A DNA stretch of 64,000 nucleotides from Melastoma dodecandrum. Lineage: Eukaryota > Streptophyta > Magnoliopsida > Myrtales > Melastomataceae. Where the stretch lies: positions 4,774,001 to 4,838,000 of the forward strand of contig JARUPY010000190.1 of the NCBI GenBank assembly GCA_029817715.1. Reading direction: 5' to 3'. The notes beneath the pieces are model-generated. The model searched no databases and was not told the origin of the DNA. It was given only the letters and a program-made list of their open reading frames with translations. Below, in pieces: positions 22,436-35,169 of this stretch; position 1 is the first letter of the stretch; each line of letters opens with the position of its first letter. The position numbers and the translations under genes are program-made.

Positions 22436-25400
22436 TCAACTTCCAGTTCTCCTCCTTTTTCGATTGTTGGGGTACAGTCGATACGGGCCATCAAATGACT
22501 CGAATCCCGTGCACCTTGAAAGTATCAAGCGGCAGTCTCCCATCATACAGGGCACGCTTATCAGAGAGTCGTTCATTTTAAACTCCACCCTCTTTAATCT
22601 TCTCATGTTTGAGAGGTCTGGGATTTCACCCGCGAAATCACAATTCCAAACCTCTAATACCTCCAAGAGCTCCATTCTCTCGACCCCAGAAAAGTCAATG
22701 CATTCACATATCCGCAGATTTAAGTAGCAAAGCCTCCTCAACGATCCTAAATTGGACAACCTGATAGGACAAATCATATTCCCCATATTATCTCGTCCAT
22801 CCAGCGAAGTCACACTCTGCATTGACTGCCAACAATGCTCGAGTGACAATCTACGCAAGGACGAAGGAAGCAGCGATGCGGATGAAATGTCGCAATAACA
22901 CAGAAAGAGATCCTGCAGCCAAGACATGGAACCCAAATTAGTAGAAAAAATACCACGGACATCCAAACTTAATTTCTGCAACCCATATAGCTTCTCTATC
23001 CCCTCTACGTCCTCACCGAGACGACCTAAATTCAGCGATCAGAGGCTGGCAAGTCGGGAAAGAATGCAGTTTGCAAGGTTTGGCACCTCTGACATTGGAA
23101 TTGTAAAAGAAATGAATAATTGGGAAATTTCCAACACCTCAAGGCTCTTTAGATTGCCGATCGAGGAAGGTAGCTTCCTTATGCATGACGTAGACACATG
23201 GAGTATTCTCAAGTCCCCTAGCCTCCCAATAGACTCTGGCAACTCCAAATTTTGGTAACCACCGGACAAAAGGAGCTCTTGCAGAGCTTTTGTAGATCCA
23301 AGCTCTTCCGGTAACCTTGTCAATCTGATACATTTGAATATGTACAGGCGTTTAAGATACCCTAATACACCGATAGAACTGGGGATTTCTTCCAAATCCC
23401 AGCAATGGTCGAGTTTAATTATCTCAAGCTTTGGGAAATGAGAGAGGTCGGGCAGTCTTGTAATCCCCACATACGAGATATCAAGCACTCTCATATTACC
23501 CATTCTCTATTAAAACATAAAACCGAGTATCATCCAATGATTAGTTAAATGTTGATTTTCTGCTTCATTAGAGATGGATACAAGGGAAAGGAAATTAATA
23601 CCATGTCTTTCATTAAATTGTCCGTAATTCCAGGCCCCCGAAGCTGGAGAATTACGAGGCTGTCCATCTTGAAGAAATCGGGATTAGTTCTGAGATCCAA
23701 CAAGTTCACTCCCCTACAAGATAGCCACAATAGATTCGTCCGGAAATTCCTGAACTTCCCACTTAATTTTGCTCCATATGTTAGGTTGAGAAACTTGAGA
23801 TTAGACATGCCCTTGAATTCCTTCCCGGTTAAAACTTCCCGAGAACCTCGCGGGTCAATGGCTAAAACTTGATCGGTGCCCTGGTAGGAAAGGAAAACAT
23901 AAAGGAAATGAGGAAGCCAAAGAGAGAGACCGAGTCCAATCCAATAAATCAGAAAAATATTATTATTATTATTATCTTACCTGCTTTTGGCGTATGACAT
24001 TAAGTGCCAATTTAGGATCCCACGGCCTGCTGTGCTTGCCGGGGCTCTCTGAACTAACAATCTCCCTTCCCATCTCTCTAATTAAGTCATGCATCCAATA
24101 CTTGTCTTCAAAGTCATCGTTGACATTCAGTACCTTTATCAAAGATCTGTTCTGGAGGACATCCAATCCACTTTTAGAAAAAAAAACACAGGCTTCCCAC
24201 ATGTAACTCGCATACTTCCTTGGCATCACTTCATGGTCGAAACAAGCAATGTCCAGAAAAATCTGCTTCTCACTATCCTTTAAGTTATCATAGCTGATCC
24301 GCAGCTTACTCAAGACGTCTTCGTGAGGCACTCGCTCCAGCATTTCCAATGTATGTTCCCATTTATCCTTTTCCTTTCTTAATAAGAGCCCTCCGATCAC
24401 CTCCAAAGCTATGGGAAGCTTTCCGGACATATGGATAACCCGCATCGATAAATCATCAAAGTCATCTGGAGGTACCTCTCCACCAAATGCGTGCCGACTG
24501 AAGAGTTGCAGAGCATGATCATCGCTCATACACTCCACTTCATAAGTAGTATCACTAGGACTCATAAGGCCCTCGCAAACGCTCTTATCCCTGGTCGTGA
24601 CGATAATTATCGTTCCCGGACCGAAGAAACCGAAATTTCCAACCAAATTTTCGAGCTGACTACCCTCGCTGACATCATAAAATATGATAAGGACCCTTCT
24701 GTTGCGGAGCCTTCTTTGGATCTCATTCATTCCATCGCTAGAGTCAGCAATTTCTCCATCCGATTTGCCGAAGATATCCCTCAATAGCTTCTTTTGCAAC
24801 CTTTCAACACCCCCCACACCTGTCGACAAGGATTCTCGTACATCGGCAAGGAAGCAGCATCCATCGAATCGGGAAGAGATTCTGTTGAAGATGACATTCG
24901 CCAACGTTGTCTTCCCAAGGCCCCCCATGCCATGCACCACCACAACATGTCGTTCAATGTGAGAACTCAAATTCAACATGTCGATTACATTCTCCAGGCG
25001 AACATCCATCCATACGAGATGATCTGGCACACTCCTATCTTTGATGTTCAGCTTGTTTAGAATATCCGCAACCACAGCACTAGCAAACTCGCCCATCCTG
25101 CCCAAAATCAAATGGAGATCAAGTTGCTCAAAAAACTGCCGACTAACAACATGGAAAAGCATAAAGGAAACAACAGCTGTTGTAATATCCGAAATGACAT
25201 AAATAATTATATAAAAAAGAGAGAGGTTTAAGATGATGAGTTATATACCCCTTATCTTTTTTGTATTCCAGACCACTGATACCTCCAACCTTCTTCATAG
25301 CTTCCTCCCACAATTTCACATCCTCTTCCTTGTATTTTTCTTTGTGCTTCTTGAGGGCTTTCCGGTACCGATTGGTTTGCAGCTTCACATCGCTGGGGCT

Positions 25401-25769
25401 TACATCGTAGAAGATGGGCAAGATGACTTTCCTAGAGGCTGGGTCCCTGAGGCAGTCCACCATCATGGCGAGTTCTCGGAGGCACCACGCGCTCGATGCG
25501 TAGTCTTTGGAGAAGACAACAATGTAGATCCTAGAGTCCGGGACAGCTCGACGGAGCTCGTCCCCGATCTCTTCGCCGTGACGGACCTCCTCCGTGTCCC
25601 TGAACACGCATATCCCCTTTTCCTTCATGAACACATAAAGGACGTCGGTGAAGTCGTACCTTGAGTCAGGTCCCCTGAAGCTAACGAACACATCGTAAGC
25701 AGATCCGTCGGGGGTGTCAAGGGTGTTCAGAGTGCCGCGGCTAGTCCCTGCTTCCGATGTCCCCGCCAT
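22436..25769 (-). pseudogene. TIR-NB-ARC-LRR resistance gene, copy I, LRR cut by a nonsense codon
   Basis: TNL proteins are intracellular immune receptors. Exons: 25249-25769 (TIR), 23981-25142 (NB-ARC), 23602-23880 (LRR) and 22436-23506 (LRR), with GT-AG borders and continuous phase. The TIR (about 22-165) has YDVFVSFRG and SSAWCLREL, whose Glu is the catalytic residue of plant TIR NADases. NB-ARC has the P-loop GMGGLGKTT (about 245-253), TTRDKS, IFLDIACF and the MHD motif WMHDL (about 524). Kinase 2 reads IIFYDV rather than IVFDDV, so the first acidic residue is missing. A TGA at 23039-23041 (CGA in copy II) ends the protein at about 809 residues; the frame stays open beyond it to 22436. 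It may still yield a TIR-NB-ARC-short-LRR protein. Confidence 0.85.
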
Positions 25770-26708
25770 CCAATGGAAGGGAGAAAGGCGTAAGAGAGGG
25801 AGGAGCGCTTGATGATGATGATGACGATGATGACGAGGATGATCATGATGATGATGGATGATGGATGGGAAAATGGTGTTTGGGTGAGGGGTGGGATGGG
25901 ATTTAGATAAAGTGGGCGTTCAAATGCAGAGGGACGGTTCGAGGGAAGAGCACGCGAGAGGAGATAATGATGATGATGATGAGTTTTGGAGAGGAGACAA
26001 AGGGAAAGGGAGACATGATTGCCATCATTAATACCATAGAGGGGGAGTACATCATTTAGAATTCTTTTTTTTTTTCGAAAAATATTAGCAAATTGGGGAC
26101 TTTTGCTTTTCCTTTTAATTTTAATATATATATAAAAAAAAGGAAAAAGAAAGGAATCAGTAAGCTCTGTTTCTTTTAATTTTCGTTTAAATTTAAATTT
26201 TAAAAAGCCGACCACGCCAAAAGTGGGACGCAGACGAGTTCTGACCGACCAGCTTTGCTCCCCACAATCACGGGCAAACGACTTTGGGTCTTTCACAATT
26301 TTTTGTTTTTTGAAAAAGAAGGAGCGTGTTTTGCTTAGCGCGTTATTATCGAACGACTTTAAATTTCCTCCTCCATAATAAAAAAAATAAAGTAAGTTGA
26401 TTCTAACCAAAATGAAGAATACATTTATTTATTTAAATTTATATTTGTATGCACAAAACGACAAAAACTTGGCAGGTTGGGCTTATAGTAAAAATTACTA
26501 AACTAATGTAAAAGATTAGTAATTAAAATCACAGGGGAAGTATTGTTATGAGTTTTTTGAAGAATTTTAATTTTTCATGTATGTATTTTTATTAATTGAT
26601 TAATTAAGTTTAACTTGAGTCAAATCATTTTAATCACTTCATAATAATACATGTTGATCCCTTGTTTTTGGTATTTTTAATGAATTCTCGAGCTGAGAGA
26701 CATAACGA
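25770..26708. promoter_or_regulatory. upstream region of TNL copy I with (ATG)n microsatellite
   Basis: An imperfect ATG/GAT trinucleotide run lies at 25812-25862, with a second at about 25966-25981. The rest is AT-rich. From about 26441 it repeats the sequence of 22127-22375. No gene is seen. Any TNL promoter should lie here, but I see no convincing TATA box placement. Confidence 0.4.
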
Positions 26709-27290
26709 TTGAATACAACGTTAATTATCCAGTTGAGACAGAGTACATCATTCAACTTTCAATACTCCTCCCTCTTCAATCTTCTCAAGTTTGAGAGGTA
26801 TGGGATTTCACCCGCGAAACCACACATGGAGACCTTAATACCTCCAAGAGCTCTATTCTCTTTACCCCATAAAAGTCAATGCATTTACAATCCTCTAGAA
26901 GCAAGTAGCAAAGCCTCCTCAACGATCCTAAATTGGACAACCTGATAGGATAAATCATATTCCCCATATAATCTCGTCCATCCAGCGAAGTCCCACTCTA
27001 CATTGACCGCCAACAACGCCAGAGTGACAATCTACGGAAGGACGAAGGAAGCAGCCATGCGGATGAAATGTACCAATAACTCAGAGCGAGATCTTGCAGC
27101 CAGGACAAGGAACCTAAATTAGCAGAAAAAATACCACCGATATCTAAACTTAATTTCTGCAACCCATATAGCTTCTCTAACCCCTCTACGTCCTCAGCGA
27201 GACGACCTAAATTCGCAGCTAATTCATGTGATCTGAGCAAAAAATCGTTAATTAATATTTTTTTATTCGTTCCACTCGTATCCACGTAAA
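26709..27290 (-). pseudogene. orphan TNL LRR fragment, copy I
   Basis: It matches the last LRR exon of the neighbouring TNL (LGRLAEDVEGLEKLYGLQKLSLD, NLGSLRRLCYLLLEDCKCIDF), with frameshifts and missing pieces. It has no TIR or NB-ARC part and lies upstream of the TNL in the same orientation. It looks like the remains of a further tandem copy lost by unequal exchange. Confidence 0.8.
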
Positions 27291-29430
27291 TATATTAAAT
27301 ATTAAATTTTATTTTTTTGAAAGGTTCCTCTCTCGCGCATACACCGACGAACGCCTTCTGTCAGAGACTTTGTGCCTCCAGGTTACCGGGTAAGGCCCAC
27401 GTCGCTGTTCGCGTAGGAAACGGATCACGTCGGAAATATTTGGCAATAAGACTCAAGGGATTTTGTAGATGTGGTCGCCAGTAAGTAATTGAAGAATTTG
27501 ATTGAATGTAAACAGTTTTTACAAGAAGTAAAGAAAGCTTACAACCATAAAAGTAAAATAAAGACGGTGGTAAGGACGTAAACTGGCTACAGTGCTCCGT
27601 AGACTTGGAGCATCGTCGTAGACTTGATGGCCGAACGTTGTAGACTTGCGCTCTTCGGGTGGCAGGACTTAGCCGCTGGGCTTGATGGATTTGGGTACAG
27701 TCGGGTGCTGGGGCGAACGTGGATGCTAAGGCTGCGGTGGCTGCGGTGGTTCACCCTGGCGGCGGCGTGGAAGGCGGAGATGCGTATCGGGACTATGGTG
27801 GCTCGTCCTGGCGTTGGAGTCGAAGGCGAAGATGCGTACCGGGACTACGGTGGCTCGTCCTGGCTTTGGAGTAGAAGGAGGAGGGCTGTTACCAGAGCTA
27901 CGGTTGCTCACTCTGATGGTGGAAGTGAAGGCGGAGGGTTGTTACCAGAGCTACGGTTGCTCACTCTGATGGTGGAAGTGAAGACCAATGAAACCTTACG
28001 GGTTTCGCCCAGGTCGGGGAATCCTAACAACTACGCTAAGGGGTGACGAGCAAGATAAGCTTCTGTTGGCTGATTTGATCGTGATTTTCTCTAAGGGAGA
28101 TCTCCTCCCTTTTATATCCGGTCTGTTACGACTTTCTGAAGATCTTCCAGACCCAACTCACCCCAAGAATCTCGGAGCTAACTGATTTTCATTCATTTGA
28201 TCGTGGGTTGTAAGCTCCTCTGACTTCGGGTTTAATCGATTATCTTTAAGACGTGCACTAGAATATGCATGGGTAGCAAGTCCTATTTATCTGGGGACTG
28301 CGGAATCGTTTTCCTTTGACATGTGTCTTTTACAGGCGCAGGCCTGTAGACTTCATATCCTCTGTAGGCGCAAGCCTATAGACTTTGTGTTCCAGGCGTA
28401 AGCCTGTAGACTTTGTGTCATAGGCGCACGCCTGTAGACTTTGTGTTCTTTGGAGGCGCAGGCTTGTAGACTTCCCTTAATTACATGGTTACTATTCTAC
28501 CTCTATAGACTTCTTTTGCCACGTAGTCTATGTAGACTGCGGACGCAGGCCTGATGTGTTTAACTTGGCTATGGGCTTTTATGGGCTTTGTCAGAGTTAG
28601 GCCCATGATTGGCCCAAGATAACCGGCATGGAAATCGCATGTCAACAGCCACTAACCGACAGTTGTTCGTCCGTCTTGATTGTCGAATAAATTAAATAAA
28701 TGAATGAAGATGTTCTTTGTCTCTTCAGTTGTCGTTTTGCAGGTCCGGGTCCTGTGACCGGAGGATTATTTGTTACGCGGGAAGGAAAGGCTGTCCGTTT
28801 TCCTTATTTCCTTTGGTGTGCAATTCTCCCTTAAAAACAAAATACCATTTCGATACGAAATGTGATTTCTCTCGAGAGGTGGGACCAAAAACTTTAAAAG
28901 AAAGAGAGAGAGATGCCCTCCCTCCCACCACCCCCAGTTGGTGTTGTGTCGTGTTGTTAGGGCAGACCTGATTGAGGTAGAGAACTGGATGGACCCGATA
29001 CAAGTTTTTTCCTCAAATATTAGGCTTGAAAAGTAACTGGATGCCCATTGAGGTTCAACCAGTCAAGCCCATTAAAGAAAGGAGGGAGCCCATACGTCAT
29101 CCTAGTATTAGAACCATGGGGGGAGCGGATCTCGTCAAGAGTGGAGGAATGTTTTCTTCGAGAATGCCCTCTCGAGGACGCTAAGAAGCCCAATGACTCC
29201 TCTGTTCACACCTCCAAGTCAAGGGCCAGGTCCCTTTCCTTCGTCTTTTTTGAGTCTTGGGTTTTAAAGTTTTTTTTTTAATCATTTGTAGCTTCGGTCA
29301 TGACCGTGGTGGGTATTTGATAATAATCTCAGTCTTTTTTGGCTCAATCGATGCCTCGTGGGGGTTTAGGGTTTTATAGTTCTATTGCATGGCTAAATTA
29401 TTGGCCAAGTTAACGGGAGTCCAGGTGTTC
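27291..29430. repeat. LTR-like repeat tract, copy I, no intact gene
   Basis: A stretch at about 27410-27500 (GGATCACGTCGGAAATATTTGG...GTGGTCGCCAGTAAGTAA) is repeated in the same orientation at about 29437-29520, suggesting the ends of a decayed gypsy element whose gag-protease lies to the right. It also holds GGCGTTGGAGTCGAAGGCG-type repeats (27750-27980) and a GTAGACTT array at 28333. ORFs such as 27624-28046 follow the repeats and look non-coding. Confidence 0.5.
28333..28474 (+). repeat. tandem array, five units of about 28-30 bases, copy I
   Basis: Units read AGGCGCAGGCCTGTAGACTT followed by about ten variable bases (CATATCCTCT, TGTGTTCC and similar). The same array lies at about 54937-55079 in unit II with the same number of units. 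Confidence 0.75.
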
Positions 29431-29599
29431 GCGTCGAAACGGATCATGTCGGAAATATTTGACAATAATACTCATAGGGTTTTTAGATGTGGTCGCCAGT
29501 AAGTAAAAGAAAAAGATTGAGTTGATCAAATGAAGACTTACAATAAGAGTAAAATACTTACAACCATGAAAAAATAAAGTAAGGACGATGGTGCGACGT

Positions 29600-31390
29600 T
29601 GTAGACTTTTTACTGGACACTGTATTACCATTAAACATTCATATTTTCTACCGTTAAAACCACTCACAACAACATCGATTTTAACCAAATCATGAGGTTT
29701 GTATCCAAGCATTCTAAGCCTAGGCAGCGGAAGCATGTTTATCGTTGTTCCATTGTCTACTAGGACCCAACTCACCACGGTACCATCAAAGGTAGCGGTG
29801 ATGTACAAAGAATGCATGTGTTGCTTCATACTATCAGATGGTTTCTTCAACCAATGAAGTGGAAAACCTGTCGGATAAACTGGTGGACAAGAAAGAGGTA
29901 CCTTACCTCTTACAGTTTCTACTTTCCGATTATTGGCGAAGTCTACCGGCAAGGTGAGAGCGTTACAGCACATAATTGGTCTCTTTTCGCCATCAGCATC
30001 ACTTGGGATTTCACTCCGAAGAGAGGTGTAATAAAAACTCGAGCCAGGTCCTTCCGAATGGTCCGTAGACTCGACATGCTCTGCCTCAGTGTTCGATTCC
30101 TTCATATACACTTTGGCAAGCAAGGCGGCCCATGGGTAGGTCTGGGCCTTTTAGCGACGTGACTTAGACGTTTATCCCTTCTCTTACGAGCCCTTGGTGG
30201 CAAAAACGTTTTGCCAATAATAGCTCTCTGCCAATGTTTCGAAGGAACCGCTTTGATTACCCATGATTTCTTATAACCAAGGAAAGATTGACATACCTCG
30301 ACAAAGTCTCCTGCGAACGGATCATATCCCACTATTGTCCGCATTGGTACCTGTTGCATTTCTGGATAATTGTTATTCTCAAAAGTACCTGTAGTTACGG
30401 AGTGAGCGGGTTTGATCACGATCTCCCAATTTGACGACAGGTCTACAAGCTTGGAAACAGATGACATAGCACGGGGTGCAGAGTTAAGTAATCAAGATCC
30501 CGTTCTGAGCTATTAGCTTGCATTTCTAACACAATCCTCTCATCTAAGAACTGAGCTATTGGTGGTCCCGTCCGAAGTGTCGGGATATCTACCTTAAGAG
30601 TTCCATATCTTGGCTTGACCCCCTACTCCTATGATCTTTCGACCTGTTGATTTCTATCGGAAACGTTCCCTTCTGTAGCTCCAGGGCGCGTTTCGCCAGT
30701 GTAACTGGTTTTCTCTTGTTCTAACTTTACCCCTTGCTGGATGAACGGGTCATTAAATTTCAGATGTCTTTTGGGGCACTCCAAAATGCGGAGCTGTTGA
30801 TCGGGTGCCCTGCCCTGACCATGGGGGCCACCCCTTCCTCCTCGGATAGCTGGCCTGCGCTCCACGCCTGGCGAGCTCCTGAACCCCCTCTGCAAGTTAT
30901 TAGAGGCACTTTGCGAACTTGGGGAAACTATTCTCATTGCCACCTCCTCAAGCGGAGTCAAATCATACCAGACATCCTCCTGATTGTTTCGCAGATACTT
31001 TCTGAAAGTGTCGCACCTATCAGTGGTATGCGTGTCGTCCATATGCCAACAGCAGAGGTTAGACGCCACTTCCCTGACTGGACAGGTGACTACACCTTTA
31101 TCGGCTAAACGACGGAAAAGGGCATTCGTTATCATAATCTCCCCGGGGATCTTTATGTCCTGTTGGTAAAAATCAGTATTAGTTTCAATGATATTGATGT
31201 CGACATCAGAAATATCAAACATATGAATGGCGATTTCATCGTTAAAAGTCTTGTCGTCAACCATAGAGACTTCGTCTACTTCAGGGAAGCATAACTCTTT
31301 TGACTCTATGAGGTCTTGAATTATGTTCCTAAACGATAAGCAGTCCCTGGTCGTGTGCGTGAACAAACCATGCCACTTGCAATAATTCAT
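29600..31390 (-). pseudogene. Ty3/gypsy gag-protease remnant, copy I
   Basis: Reading leftward from 31390, the frame starts with YCKWHGLFTHTTRDCLSF, a zinc-knuckle-like segment common in plant gypsy gag proteins. Ser/Arg/Gly-rich sequence follows. After frameshifts near 30630 and 30110 comes a retropepsin-like stretch with WVLVDNGTTINMLPL, in which the Asp-Asn-Gly matches the aspartic protease active-site position. There is no reverse transcriptase or integrase. The second copy is at 55989-57985. Confidence 0.75.
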
Positions 31391-32289
31391 AGTTTTCTCT
31401 CTTTCCGTCTGAGGGGCCCTATGACCCGGTTTTTGTTAGAAAAGCCAGTCGAAAATTGCATTTGCCTTGTTTACGTCAAAAGAATACTTTCATTATTCGC
31501 CACATTTCTAAGACGCTTTTGCTTTTGAATTTTTCCTTGTTAATGGCTCATAAATCATTGCTTCGCCTTTCACGAACTCAGCCATGTAAAAAGAATTACA
31601 CCAACACATCCCATGAATCTAATGCTAAATTTGACCGGTAAGTGTTATATTCAATTTGTTTTTACTTATATTCTTAGGACGACTTCTAATTGACGGATGC
31701 TCTTGAACTCATACGATTTCATCTGCGCCTGGCGATTGCTAATCCACAAATATGAATTCGGGCCCAAAAGTCCGAATCGGGTCTAACGTCTGTAAAATAA
31801 AGACATGAGTTCGGAGTGATGTTCGGATCGAGTCGAACGTCCGTTAGTTAGAAATAAAAATTTTTGAGCAAATGTTACCTTTTCGCATGTCTAGTGTGTT
31901 AGATTTTATAAATAAAGTCGGTGACGACTTAGGTTAAACTACACCAATCTATTTTTAACAAAGCCATCGTGGAATGGTAAAGGTGACACGAGCGGCTCCG
32001 ATCCTTCCGAGGCTTCCTTCTCAGGCCATGTGCCGCTTCTTACCCGTCACCTCCAAAAGAGCATTGACACAATCGGCGAGGGCCGAACAAAAATCTGATT
32101 AGGAATCGAGAGAGGGTCTATCTCGGTCTGCTCTGTAGCGTCTGACGCTCGAATAGAGATGCCGACCGGATGGGCCAGGGGAAGCGAGCCTGGATGCTTG
32201 TATCGTTCTAACTGCCACACACATGCTAGGCCGGATGTACATTAATTGTTCAGAAATGTAGCCCTTCATTTGGTACATACCATTTTACT

Positions 32290-33300
32290 GATCATACATG
32301 TAGACTCACTAAGCCACAACATTCCATTTCCCATCGTGGGGACATAATCAATTCCATTCACTGCATTAAGCACACTTATTGACGCCTCAAATTTCATCTT
32401 CTAGTCATGCCAGACATTTTGCGAATTTGGGTAGGCCTTTTTTAAGGTCGTTGTCCCGAAATCGGAGTTGTTAATTGCTATTTTTTATTTTACTCGTCAA
32501 GGAAATCGTAGTTATCATATCCTACTTCAAGGGAGGGCAAAATATCGAAATTGCCGACTCCGGCTTCGAAGATCACTTTTTAAAGAAGTAAAAGGTGGCA
32601 ATTCCAACTTCCTTAAAGAGTGATACTGGAGTTGTCAACTTCGATTATAGGGTATTATGCAATAAATTTAGAAATTACATATTCTATTTCACGTAATATT
32701 TTAAGAATTAGGGTATTATTTAACGAATTTAAAAATTATCTACTTTATTTCACGCAATATTTCGAGGAAATAAATCCCTGGTTATGTCAGGCTATCCACT
32801 GCGTACATGTAGACTCACTAAGCCACGTGGTTTCATTTCCCATCGTGGGACGTACTAAGCACATTTATTGAGGCCCAAAATTTCACGTATTAGTCGTACC
32901 GGGCTTTGTACCAATCTAAGGTCAATTTTGAACATATTTTGTAAAATTGGGTTGGCATTTTTTACGGTCATGGTTCCGAAATTGGAGTTACCAACTACTT
33001 TTTATTATTTCGGTCCTTAAGGAAATCGGAGTTGTCATCTTCGATGACGAAAATTCGGAGTTGTTAATTCCGATTTCGGATTTCACTTTTTTAAGAAATC
33101 GGACTTTCACAACTCCAATTTCCTTAAAGATTAAAATCAATGTTTTCAACTTTGATTTTATGGTATTATTGAATTTAGAAACTACATGCCCTATTTCACA
33201 AAATATTTTCACCACTAAAAAACAAACACCTTGTTATGTCATGCCATCAACTGCATACATTGTAGTTCATCAAGACGGTTTCTCCACTGCATATAGTTGT
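32290..33300. repeat. diverged tandem duplication, period about 509 bases
   Basis: TACATGTAGACTCACTAAGCCAC is found at 32295 and 32804. The following text (CATTTCCCATCGTGGG, TTATTGA, GGAGTTG...GATTTC) runs in parallel, and a third unit begins near 33230. It is non-coding. 31520-32289 also shows nothing recognisable apart from a possible decayed LTR edge near 31920. Confidence 0.6.
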
Positions 33301-33404
33301 AGTAAAGTTAATGATTATTATAAGCATTCATAAATGCATATCACCCAAGATTTAACACTTTCTAGAAATGAAAGAAAAACCCCAAGGCAAAAATACTACA
33401 AACA

Positions 33405-33640
33405 TCCCACTTTCAAATAATTGAAATGATGTTGTAATAAAGACTACTATGAACAGTGTCAGACACAGAAAATTTAGGAATTATAGGTACGAACAATGAC
33501 ATGATATGGAGAAAATTAGCAATTACATATAGGAACAATGTCATGGCATGTATGAAATTCGAAGTTACATGACATGTAAGGAATTAGGAATTACATGTAC
33601 GAACAATGACTGATATGTACGTAATTGGGTAAACAATGCG
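33405..33640. repeat. short diverged repeats with GAACAATGACATG / AATTAGGAATTACATG
   Basis: Three to four imperfect units of about 50 bases. The surrounding 33301-34219 has no supported gene. Confidence 0.5.
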
Positions 33641-34219
33641 ATGACATCGATGAACAATAGCCTTGACATGTTGGGAAAAGAAAAGGAAAAATGTAAGCGT
33701 CCCATGAAAATTCGTGCACGGTGTTTAGCCTTAACCTACACGTGTTTAGTCGCCAAAGTGACTCGCTTTTATATGTTTGTAAAATTTTTTTGTGTAATTT
33801 AACAGCAATAACTTGATAGATATCCAATTAATTTAAAGTTATAAGAAGCATTGGATGTATAATATATTTGACTGAGGATGTATGCATAGAATGGGAATCT
33901 GCATTTCAGCGTTCGAATATTTAAATGTATGATATGTTTTACTAAACAGAGAAATGGTAATTTTGGTTCTTGTTGATAAGTATAGGTCAGTATTGGTTGA
34001 ATCATGACTGATATATACGCCGGCCACTTTCCGGGGACTTTCTCGACGATAACTATGAGAAAACGATACTAGATCATACTACTATTATACTCTGATACAA
34101 TATGTAGGCGTATTAGTTACAATCACAAGAATTTCCTAGTTTTGTTATTTCCTTTCGCAACTCGAAAGCAATGCATGATCGTGAAAGCAGATAGAGTAAA
34201 GAACATAATTTTATTGATT

Positions 34220-35169
34220 TCAGAGTTTCACCACTGGTGGTTTGATGGCGACTCCTTTAATCATAATGTCAGGACGACCCCAGAAATAAACTTGGATCTC
34301 GAAGCTCAGTTCGCCGACATAATTTGGTTTCATTTGGAATTTTCCGACCAGAAGTGGATACCATTCCCCACGGGGAACTCTCCCCACAAGATCCCAAGGT
34401 TCTCGGGTCTGATTTCCATCTTGTATGGACATCTTCTTCGTAGAGGCCGAGTAGATGCTCCCGAGTCCTCCTGTTTGGATCAGCTTCAGGTAGAGCACCA
34501 CTTCATACTTCTGCTTGGGTGACAGACCCAGCATCCCCAATTTCCCTCCTACTCTTACATGTCTCTTTCTTTCGTACTTCGCCGTCTCAAGACTTTGCTC
34601 TCCCTCAGCGCCACTGCCACAAAAGATACACAAGAATTTTCCTTTTTGTCGAGTGCTCTCACATGATATGTGTCCTGGTCCATCGAGGATGTTAATATTG
34701 AGATAGCGATATTACAGTTTTTGTTTATCGATGACATAACTCGGGCTACCGTTGCCATCTGTGTTGATTCTCAGTGATTTGGGCAGCAACATGAAGCAAT
34801 TCATGCTCGGTTCCCCGTCCATCCAAAAGAGTAGTGTCTCGGTACCCTGCATTGATTAATCGATCAATTATATTAATTGATAAAACTAAAAATCAACAGC
34901 GCAGCGATAGTTATGAACCAATAAATGGAGTGATTGGTGATCAAGTTCTTCTAAATCAAGAGATGAATGAATTTTTTTTTTATATTTCTTTTTCCTTGGT
35001 CATGGAGACATCAACTAACCTCCCTCTTGTCTTTGAGGACCACACCGGCACGGAGTTTAGCGCACAGATCTGGCAATGTCAACTGGGAAAACTCCTCGCT
35101 GGGCTCCACAACAAATAGCAGAAAGTTGAGGGGAGGAACCACCTCGTTGTTGCTTTTTCCTTCCGCCAT
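34220..35169 (-). pseudogene. phloem protein 2 (PP2)-like gene, two exons, one internal stop
   Basis: PP2 proteins are phloem lectins or lectin-like proteins. Exon 1 (35020-35169) starts at ATG 35169 and encodes 50 residues (MAEGKSNNEVVPPLNFLLFV...). Exon 2 is 34220-34846. Borders are GT-AG and phases match, giving about 258 residues. The second half follows the PP2 pattern: a KYEVVLYLKL strand, a GEWYPLLVGKFQM segment and the closing MIKGVAIKP, like the family's VIKGVxIRP end. An in-frame TAA lies at 34712-34714 (minus strand), after SYVIDKQKL. It may be a true nonsense codon or be removed by a small unseen intron. No F-box is visible. The family call rests on the C-terminal pattern. Confidence 0.6.

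Noticed and set aside
25727..26410. 227-codon minus-strand ORF upstream of the TNL
   Set aside because: It crosses the microsatellite and AT-rich DNA, and only its very end overlaps the TIR exon in another frame. Low-complexity residues indicate chance.
27624..28046. 140-codon ORF rich in Trp, Arg and Gly
   Set aside because: It is made by GGCGTTGGAGTCGAAGGCG-type repeats. The counterpart in unit II is interrupted and changes length with repeat number.
32620..33330. ORFs of 83 and 128 codons
   Set aside because: They follow the 509-base tandem duplication, are AT-rich, and differ between units without frame conservation.
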